A stretch of 64,000 nt of DNA from Sisyra terminalis (Eukaryota > Arthropoda > Insecta > Neuroptera > Sisyridae): NCBI GenBank assembly GCA_958496175.1, contig OY292279.1, positions 9,858,001 through 9,922,000 on the forward strand, written 5' to 3'. The stretch's first letter is position 1, and each line of letters opens with the position of its first letter. The translations under genes and the position numbers were made by a program. Below are positions 45,536 to 56,971 of this stretch, in pieces. Below the pieces are notes generated by a model. The model had not been told where the DNA came from, searched no databases, and saw only the letters and a program-made list of their open reading frames with translations.

Positions 45536-45660
45536 TCAGATCCTCAGAACGCCTGAGGAAGGCTCAATAACCGGGCCGAAACGTCGCGCATGTAATAAAC
45601 AGTTTTAACTGATTATTATGATCCTAGTCCTCTGAATATTTTTTATAAATTTAAATAATT
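45536..45660 (+). mobile_element. Hammerhead-like element fragment related to 17815-17973
   Basis: TTGTAGAGTTTCAGATCCTC leads into a complete motif (45550-45588), then GCGCATGTAATAAACAG and a stretch ending CCTAGTCCTCTGAATATT. The downstream 65 bp match each arm of the palindromic insertion at 17815-17973, and the upstream 20 bp are the reverse complement of its tail. Boundaries outside this are unclear. Confidence 0.75.
45550..45588 (+). ncRNA. Hammerhead-like motif, stem I CGC/GCG
   Basis: The plus strand shows CGC, CTGAGGA at 45553-45559, extra A, stem II GGCTC (45561-45565) with GGGCC (45573-45577) as five pairs including one G-T, GAAA at 45578-45581, ACGT, cleavage base C at 45585, then GCG. 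Both stem I and stem II sequences differ from all other copies yet still pair. Confidence 0.6.
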
Positions 45661-46600
45661 ATTGTTGGTATTATTCCCAACATTAACCCGGATAATCGGT
45701 AGTTTACTGTATTTAGATTTTAGCGTGACAATAGATATAGTTTTCCCAAGAGGTTGATTTATTTTTCCATCATTTCTTCCTTTCCTCTGACAAGGTTGTT
45801 AGCATTGAAGTTCTCCATTCCTTTTTTTTTTAACAAATCCCGAATTTCAATTCGTTTTCTTCCTTTTTTCTTAGGTCTTTCCTATTTCTCTTTTGCAACA
45901 TCGAAATCACATAAACCCTTTTGTCTCTGAGAATGTGATCATTCCTGTTAATCTTGCTAATAATGGTTATGATATATTTAAAATAAACATTATTTGACTA
46001 AAAGTCAAAAAAATATTGAGATAAATGAATGAAATTATTTCGATAGTTTTTTGAAAAGCTGACAAATCTTTTAGATAAATTTATCAATTTATTGCTCAGG
46101 CGATTCTCTCATCACATTTTTAGTGAACCATGTCTCATTGGAGAATTTCAAGATCAAAGTTTTCTCCATTGTAGGAAAAAAATGTGCATTATTGAGATAA
46201 GGAATCGCATTTTTTTTTATGATTAACTTTTGTCGTAGAAAAATCATCCTGTAGAAGACAAAAAGTGAGTGATATCATTTGAGAATATTCTGTAAATATT
46301 TAGTGTTTTATGTGAGTACTATTTGTATTATTTATAGTAGATAAAATAACATTTTTATTTGATATCCTCAATAGATAACGGCAATATTCTCTTTATTTCC
46401 AATCTATGCGTATTTGTTGGGTTTTTTTACAAGAGAGATACTTATTTGAATTTTCTATTCAGAAAGTGGTTTTAAGGCTTGATTATAATATCGAGACGGA
46501 ACTGTATTCCAATTAGATAATGCCAATGTTAACAAAGGTGAGATTCGAAAAATTCGCTCGAAAAAAAAAACATTTTCCTGAAAAGTTGCAGCAAAGATGA
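45661..46600. other. AT-rich unique DNA
   Basis: No gene is recognised. A few short frames and T runs are present. Sequence near 45840-45970 contains TCCTTTTTTCTTAGGTC, AACATCGAAATCACATAAAC and GAGAATGTGATCATTCC. On the minus strand this could be another decayed non-LTR tail (compare GGGTCACATTCTCAGAGG at 19916), but the match is short. Confidence 0.4.
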
Positions 46601-47370
46601 TAAATGGAATCCGAAGCGGATAGAATGTTGCATCGTCAGCTTTGTGGCAGTCATCGCCCCTTTTTAACAATAATTAGTAACAATATAATGATATACATAC
46701 AATATTTGTTTAGCTGAAATATCAAAAAAATCAACACTGCACAACACATGTCTGACAAATAATTTTTTTTTTTTGCATTTAGACATTGTCTTAGTTCGTT
46801 TTTTTTCTTTAACTTCAAATACGCTTCCGGGTTTGACATTGCGCGGGGCCATTCACCTTTTTTCCGCGCCTTTGTACAAATTCGTACAAAAAACACAATT
46901 GTGCAACAATCGAAGAAAATTGGGTCGGCCATATTTGACACATCTGCACATAAAACTGCACTCGACAAAAAAAATAATCAGAATCAAGAGAACAAATTTC
47001 AGTGTATAAATCATTCGAGTTGCATCACCGAAATTTCTCTTCGATTATTATTGAAATTTCAAGAAAAGGAAGATGATTCTTGGCGAAATTTCTTTCTAAA
47101 AAAAACGGTCAAGGTGAGCAGCCATTGGATGAATTTCTCCATGTCCTTTGTTGGGTTTTTTCTTCTTCTTTCCGGAGGCGTTGCAACCATCAGATCCAGG
47201 AACCACTTTGGTGGTTGCACGTGACGGGGTGTCCGTATTCCGTTGGAAAATATCCGAGAATATCTGGGTCAAACTCGACCGTTTATGTGACTAATTGGTG
47301 TCGCTTAATCAGAAAAATGTCCAGATTTCGATCGTTGGAAATCTTTTCTTTTAGTAATTGATTAAATTAA
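46601..47370. promoter_or_regulatory. Mixed-composition island, possible promoter region
   Basis: GC-richer sequence at 46830-46945 includes TTGCGCGGGGCCATTCACC and TCGGCCATATTTG (two GCCAT words), and CACGTGACGGGGTG lies at 47218-47231. Overlapping frames of 78-107 codons occur on both strands, including a minus-strand frame with MSNPEAYLKLKKKNEL, but none shows a known domain or splice signals I can defend. I propose only that this non-repetitive island is a candidate place for host-gene sequence. Confidence 0.2.
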
Positions 47371-47940
47371 TCATAACTTCAAGGCTTCAACGCCTCACAC
47401 CGACCGATTAAGATACAATAGATCAATATCTCTTTACATTTAAAAGCATTTACACAACAAAAACTGCCAAATTCCTCAACTGATTTCCGCCTAATTTTTT
47501 GGGTAAATCCTGGTAAAATTTGGATCAAAATAATCCTTAATCCTACATCAAAATACAACTTATAATAAAAGTTCAATATATTCTTCAGATATTCAAAGTT
47601 TATAAACAGTGGTAGGTTGTATCTTTTGAAGTTTGCATGCTACAAACTCTTTAGAAATTATTTTTGACGAATTATAAAAATTCAAAAATCCAAGTACAAA
47701 AATATTTAAATTGAAAATCTAAATTTTCCATGGATTCATTTTTAAGCAAACTCTTAATTTGGTGGATCTCTAGTGATGTGATTTTTATTTTGGAGATCCT
47801 GTTTCTCATCTACAACCAGTAGAACAAGGATTCTTAAATTTTGAAATTCCATATACAATAGGAGAAGAATACGATTTGGTAAAAGAAAAACATTAGAAAA
47901 ACTTAAAATAAAAATACAGCAATTCCATCTAAAAGCGAGT
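47371..47940. other. AT-rich DNA at the edge of a minisatellite
   Basis: No gene is seen. Similarity to the following minisatellite starts gradually after about 47800. Confidence 0.4.
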
Positions 47941-49450
47941 GGGATCCTGCTGGATTTAGGGAAATTCAAGGAAAATATTTAAATGTGATACCCAATAGAA
48001 ACTCGAAGGGAAAAGAAAACAATCTGAAATCAGGAAAATTTTGAAAAAATTTCAAAGAAAAAGAATTCTAAAGTGTGGAGTTTCCAAATGCATTATTCGA
48101 GACATAATTCGGGAATAAATTCAATAAGATTTTGCAGGATTTGAGGAAGTACCAAAAAAAAAAATATAAAAAATATTATTACCGACAATAACATAAAAGG
48201 GGATAAAAAAATTTGAAAACAAAAACGTTCAGGGTAATTACAAAGAAAAATATTCTCAAAATATGCAGTTTCAGCATGTAATTTACGAACAAGATTCTGC
48301 AGGATTGAGGGAGAAAAAATAAATATAAGTATGTCCATTAAACATGTACGGGATAGAAAACATTTAGCAAATAGGATAACTATGGGAGAATTTCAAAGAA
48401 AAAGTACTATAATGTATGGACATCCTGAATGCAACTAGCGAACAAAATCCTGCAGGATTTGGGGGAGTTACCACTTTAAAGATGTGAGAAAAAGAATGCA
48501 ATTTGAAAACAGGAAATCTTTGAAAAATTTTAATGAAAATTAAATTCTTAAGTGTAGAGAGGCCCAATGCAATTTCAAAGCTTATTTAGGGAATAAATTC
48601 AACAAGATCTTGTCGCATTTGAGAAAGTAAACAAAATAAATTTGGGCAACTTACCAATTGAATAATGGAAGAGAGTGAATGCCGTGGGAAAACAGGAAAA
48701 CTGAAAAAATTGCAATGAAAAAGAACCCCAAAGAATGAAGATACCACATGAAATGATCGATTAAAAATATAACAGAACATTACAATTTTAAAAGAGGAAA
48801 ACTTTGGAAAAATTGCTAAGAAAAATAATCCCAAAGGATTGAGATTCCACATGCAATATGAGAACAAAATCCTGCAGGATTTCGGGGATTAAAACAATTG
48901 AATTTGAGAATGTTACCGACTAAAATATAAAAGGAGAAGAATGTAATTGCGAAACCGGAAGACTTTGGAAAAGGATGCACTATTTAAAGGATTCAGGTTT
49001 TGAATTTAGGATTGTTGGATTTCGGAGAGTAAAAAAATATTACGTATATTACCAGCTTACACATGAAGAAAAAGAATTTGGAAATCGGGCAATTTTGAAA
49101 ATATTTCAAGGAAAAAGAATTCCAAAGTATAGAGATTCCAAATGCAATATTCGAGGCTTGATTCGGGAATAGATTCAACAAAATTCGACTGGATTTGAGG
49201 GAATAAACAAAATTAATTTGTGTATTTTACTAATAAAAATATGCATGGAGAAAAATTCAATTTGAAAACAGGAAAATTTTGGAAAAATGGTAAAGAAAAT
49301 GAGCCCCAAAGAATGAAAACTCCACATGCATTATACGAACAAGACCCTGCAGAATTTGGGGCCAAAAGTCAATCAAAAAATTGAGTATTTTTTCGATTAA
49401 AACAGAAAAAGAAAAGAATACAAGATATCATTGGAAAAAAATTACAGAAA
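47941..49450. repeat. Minisatellite, units about 155-175 bp
   Basis: The landmark CCTGCAGGATTTGGGG and variants recur near 47948, 48126, 48293, 48448, 48604, 48870, 49176 and 49342. Between them are AAAATTTTGGAAAAAT-type and AAAGAAAAAGAATTCCAAAG-type stretches. Units are diverged and some landmarks are lost. Minus-strand frames of 60-93 codons spanning several units are by-products. Confidence 0.8.
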
Positions 49451-49699
49451 AAAAAGCCTTAAGAATGGATATTTCCTAAAAGTTAAGCTAGAAAAAGCAA
49501 AATATCAGAAAATCTCTAAAAAAATTGCACATAAAAATCAATAATTTATTTCATAATTTTGCTTCCGAAAATATGCAGCTGTTGTTTCCAACCAAGGTAG
49601 GAGATTTTCAATTGATTTAATGAAAATTCTTCGAAGAACTGAAGAATATGTAGAACAAGAAGTTAATATCTATAAAAATGGGAAAGATACCGAAAGCAA
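49451..49699. other. AT-rich spacer
   Basis: Sequence between two arrays with no recognised feature. Confidence 0.4.
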
Positions 49700-50056
49700 A
49701 AAGATCTCAAAAAGACTTTAAATAAGATTTGAATAGTGCAGATTTGTTTAGAAAAGCTATTGATAGCTTAAAATTGTCCAAATTTGGTCTATAAAAACCT
49801 ATCCTGGTTACCAACGAAACTTGGATCAAACTTTGGATATTTTACTTCTTAAAATCCAATCGGTTTTCCACTGAAATTTATTTCAATACCAAGTTTATAT
49901 TCAAAGAAACTTCTTAAGTCTTATGAATTTTCCGTGAAAATTTATACCGTCCGGCAAATATATGAAATTATGATTTATTTAGGTAGATCTCAAAAAGAGT
50001 TTGCAAAAGACCTGAATAGTGTAGATTTGTTTTTGGAAAAGCTATTGATGACTTAA

Positions 50057-50760
50057 GGGGGGAAGCTGGTCTAGAATTTTGAAGAAACCGATTTTTTTTT
50101 TGTCTTAAAAGGTATTTTAGCGTCTTAAAAATAACTTACCAAAAAATGGATGCCGGCAAAAATGTCTAAATGCCCAAATTATCGCAGATTAAAGGTATAT
50201 ACGCATTTAATATGATTTTATAGTACTTAAAACTTTAAACGCGTTTTTCTCGAAATCAATTTTTCTGAACTGGCCGAAGACATAACTCAAGCAAATCTTC
50301 ACCGATCTATACGAAATTTTCACAGTACAATCGAAATACCTTTCTCCGGAGACGTACGTAGGATTTTTTTTTATATTGAATAGTTTTTTTTTAATCAACA
50401 ATTTTGTCGTTTTTTTATAGTGAAAATTTTAATGTTTTATTCAAACGTGCACCATTTCGCGAAAAAAAATATCGAAAAAATCTTACGTACGTCTCTTGCA
50501 GTTGTTATATAGAAACTAACAATTTTCAGGATTTTGTTGCAGGATCAAAATTAAGGAGGTTACATCTTCGGCCATGGACCCGTCAAAAAAATGCTGGACA
50601 ACTGCCATTTTGAATTTAATTGACACGAAAAAAATTGTATTTGTATATTAAAACCTAAATTATAAAATCTCTTTCACAGATTTTTGATTGATTTTTTTGT
50701 TGCGTCCCAAAAATTCAGAAATAATGCCCATTTTTTCACGCTCTACACCAGCTTCCCTCC
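50057..50760. mobile_element. piggyBac-like non-autonomous element, TTAA-flanked
   Basis: TTAA occurs at 50053-50056 and 50761-50764. The left end reads GGGGGGAAGCTGGTCTAGA and the right end, reversed, GGAGGGAAGCTGGTGTAGA, so terminal inverted repeats of about 19 bp with two differences are present. The neighbouring tandem unit shows the site with a single TTAAAATTG-like junction and no insert. TTAA duplication with GGG/CCC ends is the signature of the piggyBac superfamily. The 704-bp interior has frames up to 69 codons and no DDD transposase, so it depends on an enzyme encoded elsewhere. Confidence 0.85.
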
Positions 50761-50837
50761 TTAAAATTGACAAAATTTGGTTCATAAAAATCAATCCTGG
50801 TTACCAATAAAATTGGATCAAACTTTGGATGTTTTCT

Positions 50838-52321
50838 TCTATATATATATATATTATTATAAAGAGGAAAGATTTGATTGTTTGTTTGCTTTGAATAGGC
50901 TCCGAAACTATTTGACCGATTTGAAAAATTCTTTCACTGTTAGGAAGCTACACTATTTCCGGTTAACATAGGCTATATTAAATTTTCAAAAAAAAAATAG
51001 TGATCTTTACTAAAACTCCAATAATGTGTGAAAAAATTACCAAAAAACTTTCTTACATCGCGTGCGCTGGTGATTTAACTAAAGAACGGAACAACCGAAT
51101 TTAAAGAAACTTTATATTAAGATACAACACAATTACCCACACACGTTAGGCTACTTATCATTCCTTAAAAATAATAAGGGAATGTATCCCCTACGTAAAA
51201 ACTGAGAGATGAAAAAAAATTACTTTAGATAGGTGAGTTATATATCATTGGAAAGGTATTTAAAAGTTAAGAAATGATATGTATTAATATTTTTAGTTGA
51301 ACTAATAAAAAGCACAGTAATTTAATTTAAAGTACAAGAAATTGCCTTTTTGAACTATAAATGTTTTTATAGATAATAATCTGACAGTAAACTTTTTTTT
51401 ATAAAATTGTTGTAAATAGATCCTTAGGGTTGCTCAGTAAGGAAATATTAACGAAAAAAAATGTAATAGTAATAGTAATAATAATGCTTAAAGTAAATAC
51501 GTTTTTAAAACCGTCCATATATAAAATGGTGTATTTACTCCTCTGACTGATGCAATTTTAATATTAGATGTATTCCTTATAGGAAGTAGGCATGTGATAA
51601 GATTTTTTTTTCAAAATTCCTACCTACAGCCAAGGGTGGATTCAAGATTTTTTCTTGGGGGGGGGGCAGAATATCTTTTATTTGCAAGTGCGTGAAAGGG
51701 ATCACGAAAATTCGCAATTCCAGCCAGAAATCATCATAATGATAAAAGAAATTTAAAATCTTCCAGAGCAAAAGACATACGCCAAATCGTGTATGGTGAA
51801 CTCTGGACTATCCAATATGGTTTAATTTTATATTTGAAATTCAGATATTTCAATAATAAGTTTAAAGATACATAATGGTTTTACATGATTATGGAAGAAC
51901 TGGGTTTCGGGCAATTGTACAAACTTCAATTTCGCGGTTGTGTTGTACAGTGCAATAGTGTAATAGTTTTTGGAAAAAGGTTCATTCGGGAATCGAAAAA
52001 GGGAGATGGGGTTATTTTGACGCGAGTATTTTGATAACTTTCGACTTTTTTTAGTCATAATTAAGACCGAATTTATTGAACTTGGCGATATTTTTTATTT
52101 ATGTATAGATGCTGATTAATTTACGGAGTATTTGGTTCACGGTAGGTATACCTACCGTAGATTCAATGAAAATTAATTGATTTTTGCATAGAACTATTTT
52201 ATTCTTTGCAACAGTTTATTAAATGTGTCTTTGTCAAGAGATGTGAAGTGTTTTCAGGTATGATTGTATTTTTCGTAAAAGAAATAAGAAAAATAAAATA
52301 CGTTACGCGGGGATCAGCTAG
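50838..52321 (+). mobile_element. Non-autonomous Helitron, 1.5 kb
   Basis: The 5' end reads TCTATATATATATATATTAT and continues into GAGGAAAGATTTGATTG and GAATAGGCTCCGAAACTA, a typical insect Helitron start. The 3' end is GCGGGGATCAGCTAG followed by T, the CTAG-T terminus of Helitrons. The last 30 bases lack a strong hairpin. No target duplication is expected or seen, and comparison with the upstream tandem unit supports a clean insertion. The first 690 bp match 21801-22495. The rest (51530-52260) has no counterpart there and may be captured sequence, including a G run near 51658 and a 20-bp perfect palindrome at 52139-52158. No Rep or helicase domain is encoded. Confidence 0.85.
52139..52158. 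repeat. Perfect 20-bp palindrome
   Basis: ACGGTAGGTATACCTACCGT is fully self-complementary and lies inside the Helitron about 165 bp before its 3' end. It may be part of an internal hairpin, but no function is known to me. Confidence 0.8.
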
Positions 52322-52634
52322 TACTTGTATAACTCAATCGATTTCCCACTGAAATTTTCTCTCTAAACCAAATCTATATCCAAAGAAACTTCTTAAATCT
52401 TATGAATTTTCCATGAAAATTTATACCTTCCGACCAATATCTGAAATTATTATTTGTTTAGGTAAACTTTATTTTTCTATCGTTAAACTCTTCACACATT
52501 TTCCTTGTGTAAAACGCCGCACGATATATTTCCAATTATTAACTCAATGCTATTATTCCGTATGCAAATTATCGTCGAACGAATCGAGAATATGTGAAAT
52601 AAATTAGATTGATTGCAAACTGATCGAAGACCAT

Positions 52635-52637
<3 letters not shown>

Positions 52638-52690
<53 letters not shown>
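52638..52690. repeat. (AT)n microsatellite
   Basis: A TA run of about 50 bases is uninterrupted. It would be highly variable in length. Confidence 0.95.
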
Positions 52691-52695
<5 letters not shown>

Positions 52696-52699
52696 GTCT

Positions 52700-53854
52700 G
52701 TCCTTTTCGTTCATGTTCCATGTCGATTTAATGTGCATTTTAGAATCGATATATTCGTTGGAATAAATTAACACGCGTGTTATAGTTTCGCACAAAAGTA
52801 TTTGTATCCTATGAGCGGTTACAGGATTAGTTGTTGTTCCTACCTGCACGGACATAGTCGCACTAAATCCTCAAGGAATTACCGGAATGGTTTAAAATAA
52901 ATAAATTCCCCAGCAACGAAAATAGATCAATTGTGTGCAATTTGCATGCGATATATTGATGCACTTCGTTAATTAATTGCAATAATTAAATCGTGCACGT
53001 TTAAATTTATGTTTTTTCAAATTGAAATATCAATGATGCGCCAGACTATGGTAGATATGAAATGAAAAGACTAGCAGAAAAAAATAATTGAGGACCTTAA
53101 GAAGTCGAATTTTTTGATTAAGTTTTTCTTGGCTGGTTTCGATGCCATTTTTCCGTTGACTGCCGATTATATAACAAATAATTAAAGCAATTTATGTCGA
53201 ATTTAAGAAAAATGAAGCCAATTAGTTTCCAATCTAATTAACCGAATAAATAATTGGTTGCCATCGGCAACCGAGCAGCGATCAACGCGACAATCGACTC
53301 CAATTCTGATTCATTTAATAGACCCGACAAACGATTATTATTTATAGGCATATTATGCGAGAATATATTCATAAGACTCTCCATATACTTTATACTACTC
53401 TTTGGTTTGGATTATGGTGATGATGATGATGATGATGAACACGCGACATGGCCTACTAAACAACGAAAGTGAAATCGCGCGATTTTCAAACTGGTGGTGG
53501 AAATGTTGGTTTGTTGCGGCTCTCTTCTGTTGTACGATTTTCACGTTCGATTACAACATCTCCTAAACAATAATAATTCCATTTACAATAGAATAATATC
53601 AAATGTTAGAAAAAAGAATTGAACTTTATAATTCCATAATTATCAATAAATTATATTTGGGTTAGAAAAAGTTTTGATCCGAAAAAATAGAGTTCCAAAG
53701 TGGGTTTTTTTTTTCTTCTGGTCTTTCTTCAGGTAGGTTACGTAAGTCATTTTCTCGACCTCAATTCCGACGAGAAAAACGAAAGAAAGTGAGAAAACGA
53801 CGTGGACGCATTATGGTAGGTATACGAAAAAAGATTATTATATCATAACGGCCA
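52700..53854. promoter_or_regulatory. Repeat-poor region with POU and TAAT words
   Basis: This stretch lacks recognisable repeats and includes ATTTGCATGCGATATATTGATG near 52940 (core octamer ATTTGCAT), GTTAATTAATTGCAATAATTA near 52968 (clustered TAAT sites) and a GAT trinucleotide run at 53416-53438. A 72-codon frame (53254-53472) spans the GAT run as Asp repeats, but has no further support. Enhancer-like function is a guess from site clustering. Confidence 0.2.
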
Positions 53855-54282
53855 ATTGAATTTCAAAGAAAATTTTTCATTTCGTTCTCATCATTTCCGT
53901 TACTTCCTCGTTGTTAAATTGCAATTAAGATTCAACGAAAATCTTCTTCTCGTCAATTTTGATAGAATTACAATTTTTGAAAGATACTTCTTTCAATTCC
54001 AAGCCCTAAAAATCAAATCAGCAAATTGGTTAATTGAAGTCTATGTTTTTTCATGTCCCTACTTTGAACAGTTTACAGTTGCACTACAGAATAGTCCAAA
54101 AGTCACGAAAGGATTTCTACTTCCTTTAACTTCATTAATAATGAAATTTCCTTTTTCTTTTTTTCAATTTTACTTTGAAAGTCTATGTTCTTTCATGTAC
54201 CTACTTTGAACAGTTTACAGTTGTTCTACAGATTAGTCCATAGGTCATGAAAGGATTTAGATTTCCTTTAACTTTATGAGTA
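53855..54282 (+). repeat. Partial tandem duplication, about 141-bp unit
   Basis: AAGTCTATGTTTTTTCATGT near 54038 and AAGTCTATGTTCTTTCATGT near 54179 start two similar units with CTACTTTGAACAGTTTACAG in each. The second unit is cut after AACTTTATGAGTA by the Helitron end. The 117-codon frame starting at 53856 covers the first unit and is not recognised as any family. Confidence 0.75.
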
Positions 54283-54283
54283 A

Positions 54284-54900
54284 CTAGTAGTTACCCGTTG
54301 CATTCGCAACTAAAGGTTTTATCTCAATAAAATGTTTAATATGAGATAGTGTAGAGTTAATCAACAATCGAAATTTTAAATTTAATAATCAAAGTCTTGT
54401 TAATATAAAAAAAAGTTTATCTAAAATTACATTAGTAAATAAAGTATAAGTGTTTTTTTTTTATATAATTTTAATAACATTTTAAATAACGTCATTTCAC
54501 TAAATTAGTATGAAAGTTTAATACTATGTAGTACCTATACCAAATAGGCGATTTGAAATTTTGGTTCGTTTTTCAACAATCAAACTTTTTAAAATCTATT
54601 TTATTTTATGAACCAATGGTTGTGATCTGGAGTAATTATATATTCGGCTGAAAAGCATTATATATTTCCACTGTCAATTCAAATATAAAATCTTCGATAC
54701 TAGCTTTTTTTCGGTATTTAGAACAATTTGAAAACCAATTATTGTTATTGAAAATAAATAAAATATTCGAATTTACTTCCACGCTTTCCATCTATTTCCA
54801 ACAATTTTGTATGAACAACGTCCAAATGTGCAAAATCGAATAGCTTTTTAGTCATGTTAACTAACATAAATGCTCTTTGTGCCATTCCTCTACTTCCTAG
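54284..54900 (-). mobile_element. Helitron 3' end, minus orientation, far end not located
   Basis: Reading the minus strand, a hairpin GTTGC-GAAT-GCAAC (54297-54310) is followed by GGGTAACTACTAG and then T. Hairpin plus CTAG-T about 10 nt downstream is the textbook Helitron 3' terminus. The terminus lies in a tandem unit at 54278-54287, consistent with insertion there. The TC start would lie to the right, but I could not find it, so the end coordinate here is only nominal. No coding sequence is recognised. Confidence 0.65.
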
Positions 54901-55385
54901 TGAATGAAAAATTGAAGTTATATAAAAAATTTGAAATTTTTCGTCAAATAAACCACGAAAACAATCCCCGTTTCCCTTTTGTTTCTACCTCGCAAACCGA
55001 TGATGGAAAGTCGAATTGGTTGTAGTTTCGAACTTCCCAAGCACATTTCTCAAGAGCAGTCTCATTAATCTCATTACAAATGAAACTCGGTAATTAAAAT
55101 GAGGTAATTTGTGAAAAGACTCATTAATATTATTAAATAATATTAATAAGAAGAACGGTAATAATGGGTAAGCCCAAAATGTCTGATTCACATCAAATGT
55201 ATAATTGAATGTTGCAACGATTTAGGCCAAAAATAAATTATTTTTTTTTAAACTAGGAAAATGACTAAAGTTTATGGAATTAAGTTTAAAACGTTGAGGC
55301 TTGAAATGAGTCTTAAATTTTACAGTTCGTTATACAATTAAACATTTGAATGTCCAGCCTAAAGGACAAAGCTGCAGCGACAGTT
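54901..55385. other. AT-rich DNA, possibly still Helitron interior
   Basis: No gene or repeat is recognised. The Helitron whose 3' end is at 54284 may extend into this stretch. Confidence 0.35.
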
Positions 55386-56971
55386 ACGTAATTCCCCTGG
55401 TGGTTCAAAACTTATAAGTCATCCTTTGATTATTGTAAAGGTTGGATATCGAAAAAAAATAATTTAGTAACCGTTTATTTCTGATAGAATAGTCAAATCA
55501 AAAATTTGAAAGTTTGTTTTCCCAAAAAAAATACCATGGATAAATTTCAATCAACCAAATATTCACTCGTAATTCCCCTGTTTAGTTTCAAATATAAAGG
55601 AAACGCTGAGATTTAAAATTTAAGTTGAATTAACTATGTTTTGGGATCTAAAAATAAGAATTTGAATACTTTTTAATCTAATATTCCATAATCACCTGCT
55701 CAAAAGCAAAAAAAAAAGAGTTAATTTTTGAGCTAAAAAACCCCAAATTTGTCGCAGTTTCTCCCACGTCTGCAAAAGTATCCATATCACTCTATGACGT
55801 TGAGCCCTAAACTTTAGATAATATCATTTTTTTTTCCATCAGAAGGAAATGTGAAGAGCCTCAACACTGCAATCATGAATTATAAATAATTATATAAGCA
55901 TAAAAAAAATTTTTAAAGATAATTTTTAAAATTTCTAAATATTTTGATCAATTGCATATATGTTTTGAGTTGAAAAATAATTATCGTTATATTTCTTTAC
56001 CAATAAATGCTGAGACATGAGCTTTAAAGAAAAAATATTTTTTATTCTTTTCATAATGTGGCATCCCTTATATATTTAGGAAAGAACCCAAATTTATATT
56101 AAATTTTTCCCTTCTCAATAATTTCTACCCAGAAATAATGTTTTCAACCCTTATTTACTAAATGAGAGAAAAAAAATAAGAAAATTTTTCAAACACTAAG
56201 TATATCTCAACTCATTTCCCATCTATTTCCCTATATAGTTTCGGTTAAACATTGATTTTAGTGGGAATCAAGGAGCTTATGAAATTTGAAGTAGTTGTAC
56301 TAAAGTACTACTTTACTCGAAAATGGCACTTGAAAAATAAAGTTTCTTAAATTATTGCCCCAAAAAACTGTTAATATCCTCATGTAATTCCCCTGTCTAT
56401 GTTTTTTACTCAGTCACCTACTGACTTGAAGAAAGTATTTTTTTTTATTTCCAATTTCCAGGATTATGATTAGGATTAGGAAAACCGTTGGAAATTAAAA
56501 GCTAAAAATTTTACTATTTTTTTTATTCAGTATCAAAACAATCCCCTGAGTTTTAATCGAAAAAGACCGCGGGGGAAGTTTTCCCATACAAACCCTGTTA
56601 TACCCTTTCGTTTTACCAAAGACTTCTAATACTTTAACTATATAATCTGAACCTAATTTCCATCTGATTTCCTATATATTTTGGAAGGAACCGAGAAACT
56701 ATCCAGAATTAATGTTTTTCAACCCTTATTTACAAGATGAGAGTAAAAAAAAATCGATTTAACACTTTGAGTATATCCTAACTCATTTTCCATCTATTTT
56801 CCTATATAGTTTCGGGTAAACATTGGTTTTAATGGGAATTAAGGAGCTTATAAAGTTTGTAGTAGTTGTACTAAAGTACTACTTTACTCGAAAATGGCAC
56901 TTGAAAAATAAAACTACTTAAGTTATTGCCCAAAAAAACTGTTAATATCCTCCTGTAATTCCCCTGTCTAT

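Larger units (their letters stand above)
49700..52475. repeat. Two tandem units of about 285 bp, second split by two transposons
   Basis: Unit 1 (about 49700-49983) runs from GATCTCAAAAAGACTTT through GGTTACCAACGAAACTTGG to AAATTATGATTTATTTAGGT. Unit 2 consists of 49984-50056, 50761-50837 and 52322-52470, which rejoin in the same order (AAAGCTATTGATGACTTAA, AATCCTGGTTACCAATAAAA, ATTTCCCACTGAAATTTTC). The gaps are the TTAA-flanked element and the Helitron described separately. Unit 1 is thus an empty-site reference for both. Confidence 0.85.

Noticed and set aside
46651..46968. Minus-strand frame with MSNPEAYLKLKKKNEL as a first exon
   Set aside because: There is no splice donor in a suitable place and no family resemblance; it is kept only as part of a candidate island.
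53856..54209. 117-codon frame
   Set aside because: No family resemblance, and it crosses into a tandem duplicated segment with phenylalanine-rich composition.
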